Origin: Rhodopseudomonas palustris
GTDB taxonomy: Bacteria; Pseudomonadota; Alphaproteobacteria; Rhizobiales; Xanthobacteraceae
NCBI RefSeq assembly: GCF_034479375.1
Contig: NZ_CP140155.1
Location: 4,874,501 to 4,938,500 of the forward strand
Length of the DNA stretch: 64,000 nucleotides
Reading direction: 5' to 3'
In this document: positions 9,357 to 17,648 of the stretch, one piece after another
Position numbering within the stretch: the stretch's first letter is position 1
Layout: every line of letters begins with the position of its first letter
Position numbers and translations under genes: made by a program
The notes under the pieces: generated by a model
What the model was told of the DNA's origin: nothing
The model's input: the letters and a program-made list of their open reading frames with translations, nothing else
The model's database searches: none

Positions 9357-10046
9357 ATGACCAAATTTCTGACTGCAGTGTCGGCGCTGGCGATGGCGGC
9401 GGCATTGAACGGCCTGCCGAGCAGCGCCTTCGCCGCGGATCTTTCCGCCAAGCCGATCTACAAGGCGCCGGTCGTCGAGGCCTGGAATCCCTGGATGATC
9501 CGCCTGCGCGCGCTCGGCGTCGTGACCCGCGACTCCGGCTATGTCGACCAGGTCGCCGGATCGGGCCTGAAGACCACCGACACCCTGGTACCCGAACTCG
9601 ACATCTCGTATTTCTTCACCAAGAACATCGCCGCCGAACTGATCCTCGGCGTCACCAAGCACAGCGTCTCCGGCACCGGCACGCTCGCCAATGTCGACGT
9701 CGGCAAGGCGTGGCTGCTGCCGCCGACCCTGACGCTGCAATATCACTTCACCGAGTTCGGCGCGTTCAAGCCCTATGTCGGCGCCGGCGTGAACTACACC
9801 TTCTTCTTCAGCCAGAAGGCCGCGGGCGGCACCGTCATCGAAAGCCACCTCAAGGACAGCTTCGCGCCGGCCGTGCAGGTCGGCTTCGACTACATGTTCG
9901 ACAAGCATTGGGGCTGGAACGTCGACGTCAAGAAGCTGTGGCTGCGTCCGGAATGGAACGGCACGCTGGCGGGCGGCACGCCGGTCACCGGCAAGGTCAA
10001 TCTCGACCCGTGGCTGGTCGCCACCGGCATCACCTACAAGTTCTGA
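9357..10046 (+). CDS. ompW: OmpW-family outer membrane protein
   Basis: This 229-residue exported beta-barrel protein has a signal peptide cleaved after about residue 27 (SSAFA|ADL). OmpW hallmarks follow: WNPWMIRLRALGV, an LVPELDISYFFTKNIAAELI strand pair, PPTLTLQYHF, FKPYVGAGVNYTFFF and a terminal aromatic (GITYKF), the last required for barrel assembly. It forms a narrow outer-membrane channel for small, possibly hydrophobic, molecules. The FNR box upstream suggests induction at low oxygen. A strong terminator follows immediately. Confidence 0.9.
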   Translation: MTKFLTAVSALAMAAALNGLPSSAFAADLSAKPIYKAPVVEAWNPWMIRLRALGVVTRDSGYVDQVAGSGLKTTDTLVPELDISYFFTKNIAAELILGVTKHSVSGTGTLANVDVGKAWLLPPTLTLQYHFTEFGAFKPYVGAGVNYTFFFSQKAAGGTVIESHLKDSFAPAVQVGFDYMFDKHWGWNVDVKKLWLRPEWNGTLAGGTPVTGKVNLDPWLVATGITYKF

Positions 10047-10064
10047 TCCCGATCAGAGGCTGGC

Positions 10065-10098
10065 AGCGGCGCGGAGCGATCCGCGCCGCTGTTGTTTT
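10065..10098 (+). terminator. intrinsic terminator after ompW-like gene
   Basis: An 11-base perfect stem (AGCGGCGCGGA at 10065-10075 and its complement at 10080-10090) with a GCGA tetraloop is followed by GTTGTTTTTG. This is the clearest Rho-independent terminator in the window and ends the porin transcript. Confidence 0.88.
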
Positions 10099-10205
10099 TG
10101 TCCGGGCAGTGGAACTCGACCATTGCCAGCGCGCCGCATCCCTGCTTGTGATCGGCGCAACCGCGCTCCCCGCGCATTCCCGAGCCGACCATCGAAAGGC
10201 CCCGC

Positions 10206-10424
10206 ATGGACATCAAGGTCAAAGACAGCAACGGCGCGCTGCTCGCCGACGGCGACAACGTCACCCTGATCAAGGATCTGAAGCTGAAAGGCTCGTCCAC
10301 CGTGCTGAAGCGCGGCACCGTGATCCGCGGCATCCGCCTCACCGACAATGAAGACGAGATCGAAGGCCGCACCGACAAGATCAAGGGCCTGGTGCTGCGC
10401 ACGGAGTTTCTGAAGAAATCCTGA
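10206..10424 (+). CDS. PhnA-like (YjdM C-terminal domain) protein
   Basis: The 72-residue protein (VKDSNGALLADGDNVTLIKD, then LKLKGSSTVLKRGTVIRGIR and DNEDEIEGR) is the compact SH3-like C-terminal domain of PhnA/YjdM, without the N-terminal zinc ribbon seen in the longer E. coli form. Despite the name the family has no proven role in phosphonate use. It stands alone after the porin terminator. Confidence 0.8.
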   Translation: MDIKVKDSNGALLADGDNVTLIKDLKLKGSSTVLKRGTVIRGIRLTDNEDEIEGRTDKIKGLVLRTEFLKKS

Positions 10425-10433
10425 GCGTCGGCG

Positions 10434-10455
10434 CGCGGGCCGAACGCGGCCCGCG
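10434..10455. terminator. GC hairpin between convergent genes
   Basis: A perfect 9-base stem (CGCGGGCCG and complement) with loop AACG lies just after the PhnA-like gene. There is no U-tract on either side, so it may be a weak or Rho-assisted terminator shared by the converging transcripts. Confidence 0.4.
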
Positions 10456-10486
10456 TCGAGACGGCTGCCCCGGTGCGCGGCGGATG

Positions 10487-10663
10487 TCAGTGCAGTGACT
10501 GCCCGTCGACGCAGACATGCCCGGACACGAGGGTCGAGCGCAGCCATTCCAGCTCCGCCTCCAGCCGCTCGTTGACCTGCATCAGCGCGCGGAGCGCGTC
10601 GTGCAAACTGCCATCGCTCTCCGCGACGATCTGCTCGATCTGCCAGTCCAGTCGGTTCGCCAC
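10487..10663 (-). CDS. small acidic coiled-coil protein, hypothetical
   Basis: A 58-codon frame opens with GTG at 10663 and has an in-frame TGA ten codons upstream, so the start is well bounded. The product (NRLDWQIEQIVAESDGSLHD, then a leucine-rich helix with MQVNERLEAELEWLRSTL) is acidic and looks like a short amphipathic coiled coil. Nothing on the opposite strand explains it as a shadow. GGGTGG upstream is a plausible ribosome binding site. The family is unknown. Confidence 0.45.
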   Translation of the reverse strand: MANRLDWQIEQIVAESDGSLHDALRALMQVNERLEAELEWLRSTLVSGHVCVDGQSLH

Positions 10664-11128
10664 AGTCCACCCGATCGCCTGTTTGTTCCATCACCCACCG
10701 GCTCCGGAATTCGGGCGGAATTTTTGTCCGATTCGGGCGCGATGATGGTCGACGACGGTTGTCGCCGTTATCCCCGGTCGGGGCTGTCGGAAATGGGATG
10801 CATACCGGGAACAGGTTAGGCGTCAGCGCGTACCGATGCGTTGGTGTCGCAGCCAGAAACCGGCAAAATGAGCTGCGTCCGCCATCCCTGTTACGGCCGG
10901 TTGTCACCCGGCATGCGCCAGGTGAACGCGCAGGGGGCGCTGGCGTTCCGGCTTCCCTGCGGCTGCGGCGACCGCGTTGTCGCACGCCCGCGCCGCGGAT
11001 GATGCCGGGGTGGTGACATCGTCACAGACGGCGCGGCCGCGTCGGCAGAAACGGGGTATGCGGCTATGGGGACTGGTTTTGGCTTCGTTCCGCGCCATCT
11101 TACCCTGCCTGCCCCGAAGGGAGACCCC
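10664..11128. other. non-coding stretch before the ABC1 kinase gene
   Basis: No convincing gene is visible in these 465 bases. They contain a 9-base direct repeat ATTCGGGCG at 10710-10718 and 10732-10740, 22 bases apart, close to the presumed promoter of the minus-strand small gene. The rest must hold the promoter for the kinase gene, but no clear -35/-10 pair stands out. Confidence 0.4.
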
Positions 11129-12481
11129 GTGCCGCATCGGAAGATCGAGAGGACCGCCTTCGAGCGAAGAGCGTTCGAGCGAAAAGCCCTGGCCGTGCCC
11201 AGTTCGCGGCTGTCGCGGCTGGCGCAATTGGGCGGACTGGCCTCGTCGATCGCCGGCAATGTCGCCGCCGAGGTGGCGGGGCAGCTCGCGCGCGGCCAGC
11301 GCCCGCGGATGGAAGACCTGCTGCTGACGCCCGCCAACGCCATCAAGGTGGCGGACCGGCTGGCGCAGATGCGCGGCGCGGCGATGAAGGTCGGCCAGCT
11401 GATCTCGATGGACGCCGGCGACATGCTGCCGCCGGAGCTCGCCGACATTCTCGGCCGTCTGCGCTCGGAGGCGCATCACATGCCGGTGGCGCAGCTCAGG
11501 CGGGTGCTGACCGAGGCCTGGGGGCCGCACTGGCAGCGCCGGTTCGAGGTGTTCGACGCTCACCCGGTCGCCGCGGCCTCGATCGGCCAGGTTCACCGGG
11601 TGCGCACCAAAGACGGCCGCGATCTGGCGATCAAGGTGCAATATCCCGGCGTCCGCCGCAGCATCGATTCCGACGTCAACAACGTCTCCTCGCTGATGCG
11701 CATGGCCGGCCTGGTGCCCAAAGGCGTCGATATCGCGCCGATGATCGCCGAGGCCAAGCGGCAGTTGCACGAGGAAGCCGATTACGAACGCGAAGGCCGA
11801 TGCCTGTCGAAATTCGGCGCGCTGCTCGCCGACCGACCCGAATTCCGCGTGCCCGAGCTGCACGCCGACCTGACGACGCCGAACGTGCTGGCGATGAATT
11901 ACGTCGAGGGCGGGCCGATTGACAGCCTCGCCGACGCGCCGCAGGCCGAGCGCGACCGGGTGATGACGCTGATGATCGGCCTGATTTTCCGCGAGCTGTT
12001 CGAATTCCGGCTGATGCAGACCGATCCGAACTTCGCCAATTATCGCTATGCGCCGGCGACCGGGCAGGTGATGCTGCTCGACTTCGGCGCCACCCGCGCC
12101 TTCCCGGAGGATTTCGCCGACCTCTACCGGCGGCTGTTGCGCGCCGGGCTGGCCGGCGACCGTCCGGGCGTCCGCGCCGCCGCGCTCGAGATCGGCTTCC
12201 TCGCCGGCGACACGCCCGCCCGGCTGGAACAGGCGATGCTCGAGATCTTCGAGATGTCGCTCGAGCCGCTGCGGCAGGACGGGCCGTTCGACTTCGGCGC
12301 TAGCGACCTCGCGGTGCAGATGCGCGAAGCCGGCATGGCGATGGCCCAGGACCATACGTATTTCCGCATCCCGCCGATGGATACGCTGTTTCTGCAGCGC
12401 AAATTCGGCGGCATCTACATGCTGGCGACGCGGATGCGGGCGCGGGTCGACCTGCGCGCCATCGTCGAGCCGCATCTGTGA
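11129..12481 (+). CDS. ABC1/ADCK (UbiB-like) atypical kinase
   Basis: The 450-residue protein has the ABC1-family motifs in order: the KxGQ motif (MKVGQLISMD), the Ala-rich AAASIGQVH loop that replaces the Gly-rich loop, the lysine of AIKVQYPGV, then MNYVEG, the catalytic-loop equivalent MQTDPNFANY and the metal-binding LLDFGATR. Family members support ubiquinone biosynthesis or lipid metabolism as atypical kinases or ATPases. GTG 11129 follows GGGAG; an ATG at 11066 would add an unconserved stretch. It is followed by a methyltransferase in a tight pair, which fits quinone chemistry but is not proof. Confidence 0.85.
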   Translation: MPHRKIERTAFERRAFERKALAVPSSRLSRLAQLGGLASSIAGNVAAEVAGQLARGQRPRMEDLLLTPANAIKVADRLAQMRGAAMKVGQLISMDAGDMLPPELADILGRLRSEAHHMPVAQLRRVLTEAWGPHWQRRFEVFDAHPVAAASIGQVHRVRTKDGRDLAIKVQYPGVRRSIDSDVNNVSSLMRMAGLVPKGVDIAPMIAEAKRQLHEEADYEREGRCLSKFGALLADRPEFRVPELHADLTTPNVLAMNYVEGGPIDSLADAPQAERDRVMTLMIGLIFRELFEFRLMQTDPNFANYRYAPATGQVMLLDFGATRAFPEDFADLYRRLLRAGLAGDRPGVRAAALEIGFLAGDTPARLEQAMLEIFEMSLEPLRQDGPFDFGASDLAVQMREAGMAMAQDHTYFRIPPMDTLFLQRKFGGIYMLATRMRARVDLRAIVEPHL

Positions 12482-12504
12482 CCGCCCGGCTGGAAGGATC
12501 CGCG

Positions 12505-13131
12505 ATGGCTGCGCCCCATCAGGCGAAGTTCTGGGACAAGGTCGCCGACCGCTATGCGGCGCGGCCGATCAAGGACCCGGCCGCCTTCGAGGCTATGCTG
12601 GCCGACGCCGCCGGCCGGCTGCGCCCGACCGACCGGGTGCTGGAGATCGGCTGCGGCACCGGCTCGGCCGCGATCCGCCTCGCGCCGCACGCGGCGGAAT
12701 GGATCGCGACCGATTTCTCGGCCGAGATGCTGCGGATCGCCCGCGCCAAGCCGGCGCCGGCCAATCTGCGCTTCGTCCTCGCCGACGCCCGCAGCGCTTT
12801 CGACGGCGGACCGTTCGATGCGATCTGCGCCTTCCAGGTGCTGCATCTGGTCGGCGATCTGCCCGGCACGCTGGCGCAGATCCACGCCCATCTGAAGCCC
12901 GGCGGTCTCCTGATCAGCAAGACCTGGTGCTTCTCCGAGATGTCGCTCAAGCTGCGCTCGCTGTTCTTCGTGCTGCGAAGCATCGGCCTGTTTCCGCGCG
13001 CCCAGGCGCTGACCAAGCCCGAACTACGCCAGACCCTGCGCGACGCCGGCTTCGAGATCGCCGACGAACGCGTGTTCGGCGACAACCCGCACGGGCCGTA
13101 TATCGTGGCAAGAAAGCCGGAGATGGCTTGA
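12505..13131 (+). CDS. class I SAM-dependent methyltransferase
   Basis: This 208-residue Rossmann methyltransferase has motif I VLEIGCGTGSAAIRLAP, motif II near WIATDFSAEM, and motif post-III ICAFQVLHLVGDLPGTLAQI. The substrate is unknown. ATG 12505 has GGAAGGA at ideal spacing. A GTG at 12478 that overlaps the kinase stop is the alternative and would make the genes translationally coupled. Co-transcription with the ABC1 kinase suggests a shared small-molecule or lipid pathway (inference). Confidence 0.82.
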   Translation: MAAPHQAKFWDKVADRYAARPIKDPAAFEAMLADAAGRLRPTDRVLEIGCGTGSAAIRLAPHAAEWIATDFSAEMLRIARAKPAPANLRFVLADARSAFDGGPFDAICAFQVLHLVGDLPGTLAQIHAHLKPGGLLISKTWCFSEMSLKLRSLFFVLRSIGLFPRAQALTKPELRQTLRDAGFEIADERVFGDNPHGPYIVARKPEMA

Positions 13132-13153
13132 GTGCACGGCCGGCGCTGAGGCG

Positions 13154-13360
13154 TCAGGTCTCGATGTATTCCGCCAGGCTGGTCGGCGCGGGCACCGGCA
13201 GGCCGTCGTCCTTCAAGCCGTCGATGTGAAACCGGATCGCCTCGCGGATCTCGGCCTCGACCGCCGCGACGCTGTCGCCGGTCGCGACGCAGCCGGGCAG
13301 GTCCGGCACATAGGCCGAATAGTTGCCCTCGGCTTGTTCGATAACGACGGCGTAGCGCAT
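13154..13360 (-). CDS. hicB: HicB-family antitoxin
   Basis: The 68-residue protein starts MRYAVVIEQAEGNYSAYVPD and continues LPGCVATGDSVAAVEAEIRE, the classical HicB partial RNase-H fold. It would neutralise the HicA RNase encoded just upstream and may repress the operon. No separate C-terminal helix-turn-helix is visible, so DNA binding would rely on the complex or be absent. Its ATG overlaps the toxin stop by one base (TGATG), giving translational coupling. Confidence 0.88.
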   Translation of the reverse strand: MRYAVVIEQAEGNYSAYVPDLPGCVATGDSVAAVEAEIREAIRFHIDGLKDDGLPVPAPTSLAEYIET

Positions 13361-13554
13361 CAGCGCCGCTCCTTCAGGCCAGCTTGCTTCAGGATACTGG
13401 CAAACGTGCCGGGAGCAAGATCGTCAGAAGGCTTGCCGGCGATCGTCACGCGGCCGGTCTTCCAAGGATGCTTGTATTGTCGATGGCTTCCTCGGGTCGC
13501 AATGTGGACCCATCCGTCTGCTTCGATCAGAAGAGTTGCGTCCCGAACCTTCAT
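13360..13554 (-). CDS. hicA: HicA-family toxin (mRNA interferase)
   Basis: The 64-residue double-stranded-RNA-binding-fold toxin contains the conserved catalytic context HIATRGSHRQYKHP, with the active-site His in the GSH motif, and the C-terminal LAPGTFASILKQAGL. It would cleave mRNA when free. It is first in the operon, as is usual for hicAB. It lies between the methyltransferase and trp loci, so the module could be a recent insertion, although no flanking repeats are seen. Confidence 0.87.
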   Translation of the reverse strand: MKVRDATLLIEADGWVHIATRGSHRQYKHPWKTGRVTIAGKPSDDLAPGTFASILKQAGLKERR

Positions 13555-13648
13555 GGAAGCGCGCGCCCCGCCTTCGGTCGGATCGGATCAGCCTATTTCA
13601 AAGACAATACGTGTCCTTGCTGCTTTGGTCGTAGGCCCCGTCGCCCCC

Positions 13649-13677
13649 TTGACTCCTTTCCGTCCCGATGCTGCATT
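13649..13677 (+). promoter_or_regulatory. candidate trp promoter
   Basis: TTGACT at 13649-13654 and TGCATT at 13672-13677 are 17 bases apart. Transcription starting seven to eight bases later would begin at or next to the A of the trpL ATG at 13685, matching the leaderless trpL known in Sinorhizobium. The -10 is weak. Confidence 0.5.
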
Positions 13678-13684
13678 GCCGCAC

Positions 13685-13747
13685 ATGTGCACGCCGCTCC
13701 GCCAGATCCCGACCTCCCAGACCCGTCGTTGGTGGCGCACCTCCTGA
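13685..13747 (+). CDS. trpL: trp operon leader peptide
   Basis: This 20-codon reading frame encodes a peptide ending TRRWWRTS, with two adjacent Trp codons three codons from the end. It is followed within about 40 bases by a terminator hairpin and then the anthranilate synthase gene. This is a ribosome-mediated attenuator: stalling at the Trp codons when charged tRNA-Trp is scarce prevents the terminator from forming. There is no evident ribosome binding site, which is consistent with a leaderless message. Confidence 0.82.
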   Translation: MCTPLRQIPTSQTRRWWRTS

Positions 13748-13786
13748 GAGGTGGCCGTGCGATTTTCCGTTTTTTGAGATCGTCCG

Positions 13787-13816
13787 AAGGCCGCCCCACA
13801 GTGCGGCGGCCTTTAG
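13787..13816 (+). terminator. trp attenuator terminator
   Basis: A 9-base perfect stem (AAGGCCGCC and complement) with a 9-base loop ends in CTTTAG. It lies between trpL and trpEG and is the terminator arm of the attenuator. The released leader RNA may also act as a small regulatory RNA, as rnTrpL does in Sinorhizobium. Confidence 0.78.
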
Positions 13817-13863
13817 TTTGTCCTGTGTGGCGTTCCTCCGGCAAGTTGAGATAAGAGGATGCC

Positions 13864-16026
13864 ATGAACAGGACCGTTTTCTCGCTTCCCGCGCAGAGCG
13901 ACTACAAGACCGCCGCGGGCCTCGCCGTGTCGCGCACGGTGGCGGCCTTTACCGGCGGTCAGTCGCTCGATGATCTGATCGACCTTCTGGATCGCCGCCG
14001 CGGCGTGATGCTGTCGTCCGGCACCACGGTGCCGGGGCGTTACGAGAGCTTCGATTTCGGCTTCGCCGATCCGCCGCTGGCGCTGACCATCCGCGCCGAG
14101 CAGTTCACGATCGAAGCGCTCAATCCGCGCGGCCACGTGCTGGTCGCGTTCCTGTCCGACAGGCTCGACGAGCCCTGCGTGGTGGTCGACCAGGCCTGCG
14201 CGACGAAGATCAGGGGCCACATCGTTCGCGGCGAGGCGCCGGTGGACGAGGAGCAGCGCACCCGCCGCGCCAGCGCGATTTCGCTGGTGCGCGCGCTGAT
14301 CGCGGCGTTCGCCTCGCCGGCCGACCCAATGCTCGGGCTGTACGGCGCCTTCGCCTACGATCTGGTCTTCCAGTTCGAGGATCTGGAGCAGAAGCGGGCG
14401 CGCGAGGCCGACCAGCGCGACATCGTGCTGTATGTGCCCGATCGCCTCTTGGCCTATGACCGCGCCACCGGCCGCGGCGTCAATATCGCCTATGAATTCG
14501 CCTGGAAGGGCAAATCCACCCAGGGCCTGCCCAACGACACCGCCGAGAGCGTCTACACCCAGACCGGCCGGCAGGGCTTTGCCGACCATGCGCCGGGCGA
14601 ATACGCCAAGGTGGTCGAGGTTGCGCGCGAGCACTTCGCCCGCGGCGATCTGTTCGAGGCGGTGCCCGGCCAATTGTTCGGCGAACCCTGCGAGCGCTCG
14701 CCGGCCGAAGTGTTCAAGCGGCTGTGCCGGATCAATCCGTCGCCTTATGGCGGCCTGCTCAATCTCGGCGACGGCGAATTCCTGGTGTCGGCCTCGCCCG
14801 AAATGTTCGTCCGCTCCGACGGGCGCCGGATCGAGACCTGCCCGATTTCCGGCACCATCGCCCGCGGCGTCGACGCCATCGCGGACGCCGAGCAGATCCA
14901 GAAGCTCCTGAACTCCGAAAAGGACGAGTTCGAGCTCAACATGTGCACCGACGTCGACCGCAACGACAAGGCGCGGGTCTGCGTGCCGGGCACCATCAAG
15001 GTTCTCGCCCGCCGCCAGATCGAGACCTATTCGAAGCTGTTCCACACGGTGGACCACGTCGAGGGCATGCTGCGCCCCGGCTTCGACGCGCTCGACGCCT
15101 TCCTCACCCACGCCTGGGCGGTGACGGTGACCGGCGCGCCGAAATTGTGGGCGATGCAGTTCGTCGAGGATCACGAGCGCACGCCGCGGCGCTGGTATGC
15201 CGGCGCGTTCGGCGTGGTCGGCTTCGACGGCAGCATCAATACGGGCCTGACGATCCGCACCATCCGGATGAAGGACGGCCTCGCCGAGGTCCGCGTCGGC
15301 GCGACCTGCCTGTTCGACAGCGATCCGGTCGCCGAGGACAAGGAGTGCCAGGTCAAGGCCGCGGCGCTGTTCCAGGCGCTGCGCGGCGATCCGCCGAAGC
15401 CGCTGTCGGCGGTGGCGCCGGACGCCACCGGCTCCGGCAAGCGGGTGCTGCTGATCGATCATGACGACAGCTTCGTGCACATGCTGGCGGACTATTTCCG
15501 CCAGGTCGGCGCCGAGGTCAGCGTGGTGCGCCACATCCATGCGCAGAAGATGCTGGCCGAGAACGCCTACGATCTGCTGGTGCTGTCGCCCGGCCCGGGC
15601 CGGCCGGCGGACTTCATGATTTCGTCGACCATCGACACCGCGCTGGCGAAGCAACTGCCGATCTTCGGGGTTTGCCTCGGCGTCCAGGCGATGGGCGAAT
15701 ATTTCGGCGGCACCCTCGGCCAGCTCAAACAGCCGGCGCACGGCCGTCCGTCGCGGATCCAGGTGCGCGGCGGCACGCTGATGCACGGCCTGCCGAACGA
15801 GATCACCATCGGCCGCTATCACTCGCTCTATGTCGACATGCAGGACATGCCGAAGGAACTGACCGTCACCGCGTCCACCGATGACGGCATCGCGATGGCG
15901 ATCGAGCACAAGACCCTGCCGGTCGGCGGCGTGCAGTTCCATCCGGAGTCGCTGATGTCGCTCGGCGGCGAGGTCGGGCTGCGGATCGTCGAAAACGCCT
16001 TCCGGCTCGGCCGGCCGATGGTCTGA
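13864..16026 (+). CDS. trpEG: anthranilate synthase, fused TrpE-TrpG
   Basis: The 720-residue fusion catalyses chorismate plus glutamine to anthranilate, the first committed step to tryptophan. Residues 1 to about 510 are the TrpE synthase half, with the chorismate-binding segments CPISGTIARG and DEFELNMCTDVDRND. A linker leads to the TrpG glutamine amidotransferase, which starts VLLIDHDDSFVHMLADYF. The oxyanion motif SPGPGRP, the nucleophile Cys in GVCLGVQAMG and the catalytic His/Glu in FHPES are present. The fused form is typical of rhizobia and relatives. Expression is governed by the trpL attenuator upstream. Confidence 0.95.
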   Translation: MNRTVFSLPAQSDYKTAAGLAVSRTVAAFTGGQSLDDLIDLLDRRRGVMLSSGTTVPGRYESFDFGFADPPLALTIRAEQFTIEALNPRGHVLVAFLSDRLDEPCVVVDQACATKIRGHIVRGEAPVDEEQRTRRASAISLVRALIAAFASPADPMLGLYGAFAYDLVFQFEDLEQKRAREADQRDIVLYVPDRLLAYDRATGRGVNIAYEFAWKGKSTQGLPNDTAESVYTQTGRQGFADHAPGEYAKVVEVAREHFARGDLFEAVPGQLFGEPCERSPAEVFKRLCRINPSPYGGLLNLGDGEFLVSASPEMFVRSDGRRIETCPISGTIARGVDAIADAEQIQKLLNSEKDEFELNMCTDVDRNDKARVCVPGTIKVLARRQIETYSKLFHTVDHVEGMLRPGFDALDAFLTHAWAVTVTGAPKLWAMQFVEDHERTPRRWYAGAFGVVGFDGSINTGLTIRTIRMKDGLAEVRVGATCLFDSDPVAEDKECQVKAAALFQALRGDPPKPLSAVAPDATGSGKRVLLIDHDDSFVHMLADYFRQVGAEVSVVRHIHAQKMLAENAYDLLVLSPGPGRPADFMISSTIDTALAKQLPIFGVCLGVQAMGEYFGGTLGQLKQPAHGRPSRIQVRGGTLMHGLPNEITIGRYHSLYVDMQDMPKELTVTASTDDGIAMAIEHKTLPVGGVQFHPESLMSLGGEVGLRIVENAFRLGRPMV

Positions 16027-16163
16027 CCCCGGAATTGATCGAAACACGTGTGCCGCCGGGGATGGGCTGCTAACACCCCGGCGGATACTCATCCGAATTA
16101 CCGGATTGCCTCCGACGCCCCGCGATGACGAATTGAGCCAACCCGCAACAGAGACCAGCGCCG

Positions 16164-16709
16164 ATGACCCCCGAACTTGCCCATGATTTGAAGGCCAGTG
16201 TCCGGACCATTCCGGACTATCCCAAACCCGGCATCATGTTCCGCGACATCACCACGCTGATGGGTGATCCGCGCGCCTTCCGCCGCGCCGTCGACGAACT
16301 GGTGCAGCCCTGGGCCGGCTCCAAGATCGACAAGGTCGCCGGCATCGAGGCGCGGGGCTTCATCATCGGCGGTGCGATCGCGCATCAGGTGTCGAGCGGC
16401 TTCGTGCCGATCCGCAAGAAGGGCAAGCTGCCGCACACCTGCGTGTCGATGGAATACGCGCTGGAATACGGCACCGACCGAATCGAGATCCATGTCGATG
16501 CGATCACCCCCGGCGAGCGGGTGATCCTGGTCGACGACCTGATCGTCACCGGCGGCACCGCCGAGGGCGCGATCAAGCTGCTGCGCCAGATCGGCGCCGA
16601 AGTCGTCGCCGCCTGCTTCATCATCGACCTGCCGGATTTGGGCGGCGCCGCCAAGGTCCGCAGCATGGGCGTCCCGGTGCGAACGCTGGTCGAGTTCGGC
16701 GGGCATTGA
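16164..16709 (+). CDS. apt: adenine phosphoribosyltransferase
   Basis: The 181-residue enzyme salvages adenine with PRPP to AMP. Family features are [17 protein letters not shown] at the N-terminus, [15 protein letters not shown], the [19 protein letters not shown] flexible loop and the PRPP-binding motif [14 protein letters not shown]. The length is normal. It is monocistronic, between trpEG and a palindromic repeat. Confidence 0.95.
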   Translation: MTPELAHDLKASVRTIPDYPKPGIMFRDITTLMGDPRAFRRAVDELVQPWAGSKIDKVAGIEARGFIIGGAIAHQVSSGFVPIRKKGKLPHTCVSMEYALEYGTDRIEIHVDAITPGERVILVDDLIVTGGTAEGAIKLLRQIGAEVVAACFIIDLPDLGGAAKVRSMGVPVRTLVEFGGH

Positions 16710-16715
16710 ACTCTT

Positions 16716-16861
16716 CACCCTCCCCTTGAGGGGGAGGGTCGGCACGCAGCCGCGTAGCGGCTGCGTGCCGGGGAGGGGTGAGCCGCGGGCACGGCGGTCG
16801 AACTCTTCGCCACCCCACCCCGCTCGCTACGCGAGCGACCCTCCCCCTCCAGGGGAGGGTG
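16716..16861. repeat. long palindromic intergenic repeat (ACCCTCCCC family)
   Basis: It has the same architecture as 4496-4638: near-complementary outer arms based on CACCCTCCCC/GGGGAGGGTG and inner hairpins, one of them a GCACGCAGCCGC/GCGGCTGCGTGC pair. It separates the convergent apt gene and ATPase gene and may terminate both. Confidence 0.78.
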
Positions 16862-16882
16862 ACCTCTCCAGCGACGTGCGCG

Positions 16883-17563
16883 CTACACCCGCGCCTGCGT
16901 CATCTCCAGTTCGATGGCTCTGAAGCTGGTGTAGTTTTTGCGGATCCACTGGTTCAGTTCGGTCGAGGCGTCGGGCTCGGCGCGCAGATAGCCGGTGAAG
17001 GAAAAATTCAGCCGGTCGATATAGGTCTTGAGGAACGGCGGCAGCGCGCGGATCCGCACCACCCTCCCGTCGGCGAAAGCGCGCGGCATCTCGCCGTGCA
17101 TCACGTGCTCGTTGTCGATCGCGATCAGTTGCCGCGGCGGGACGATGTCCTGCAGCGTCGCGAACGCGCGCGCCGAATTGCGATCATTGTCGGGCACGAA
17201 CAGCACCACGGGGGCGACCTGCCGCCGCGCGGCCTCCTTGATGAAGCCGACTTCGCCGAACGTGCCAAAGAATTCGTCGAAGGCGTGGAAGCCGAGGTCG
17301 ATCACCTTGGCGACGCCGTCGCCGACGATCAGCCGGTCCATCAATTGCACCTTGCCGAAGGTGTCGCCGACATCCGCCGTCTCGGTGAGGCGCGGCAGAT
17401 AATCCAGCAGCGACGGCTCCTTGACGTTGACGTCGAAGGCGACGACCGAGCCGCGCTGCAGCGCCAGGAACTCGGTCAAGAGCCGCGCGATCAGGGTCTT
17501 GCCGACGAACGGCCGCGGCGAACAGATGATGTAGACGGGGGTGCGGGACGGCGTGCGGGACAT
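16883..17563 (-). CDS. MinD/ParA-like P-loop ATPase, divergent
   Basis: The 226-residue protein opens with VYIICSPRPFVGKTLIARLL, a P-loop that keeps the GKT but lacks the KGG signature lysine of true ParA/MinD. DVNVKEPSLLDYLP and later VIDLGFHAFDEFF resemble the A' and Walker B regions. It sits 85 bases downstream of the related ATPase on the same strand. It may be a catalytically altered partner in a heteromeric pair. Its function is unknown. Confidence 0.65.
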   Translation of the reverse strand: MSRTPSRTPVYIICSPRPFVGKTLIARLLTEFLALQRGSVVAFDVNVKEPSLLDYLPRLTETADVGDTFGKVQLMDRLIVGDGVAKVIDLGFHAFDEFFGTFGEVGFIKEAARRQVAPVVLFVPDNDRNSARAFATLQDIVPPRQLIAIDNEHVMHGEMPRAFADGRVVRIRALPPFLKTYIDRLNFSFTGYLRAEPDASTELNQWIRKNYTSFRAIELEMTQARV

Positions 17564-17648
17564 GGCGTCGATCGGGCTTTCCGGCCGGCGGTCATTCGCC
17601 CGGCCGGAATGTCGTTCCCGATATAGCCAAAATCCGCGGTGAGGCGAA

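Noticed and set aside
10759..11016. 85-codon plus-strand frame before the kinase gene
   Set aside because: No ribosome binding site, and the Pro/Arg-rich composition looks like a random high-GC frame.
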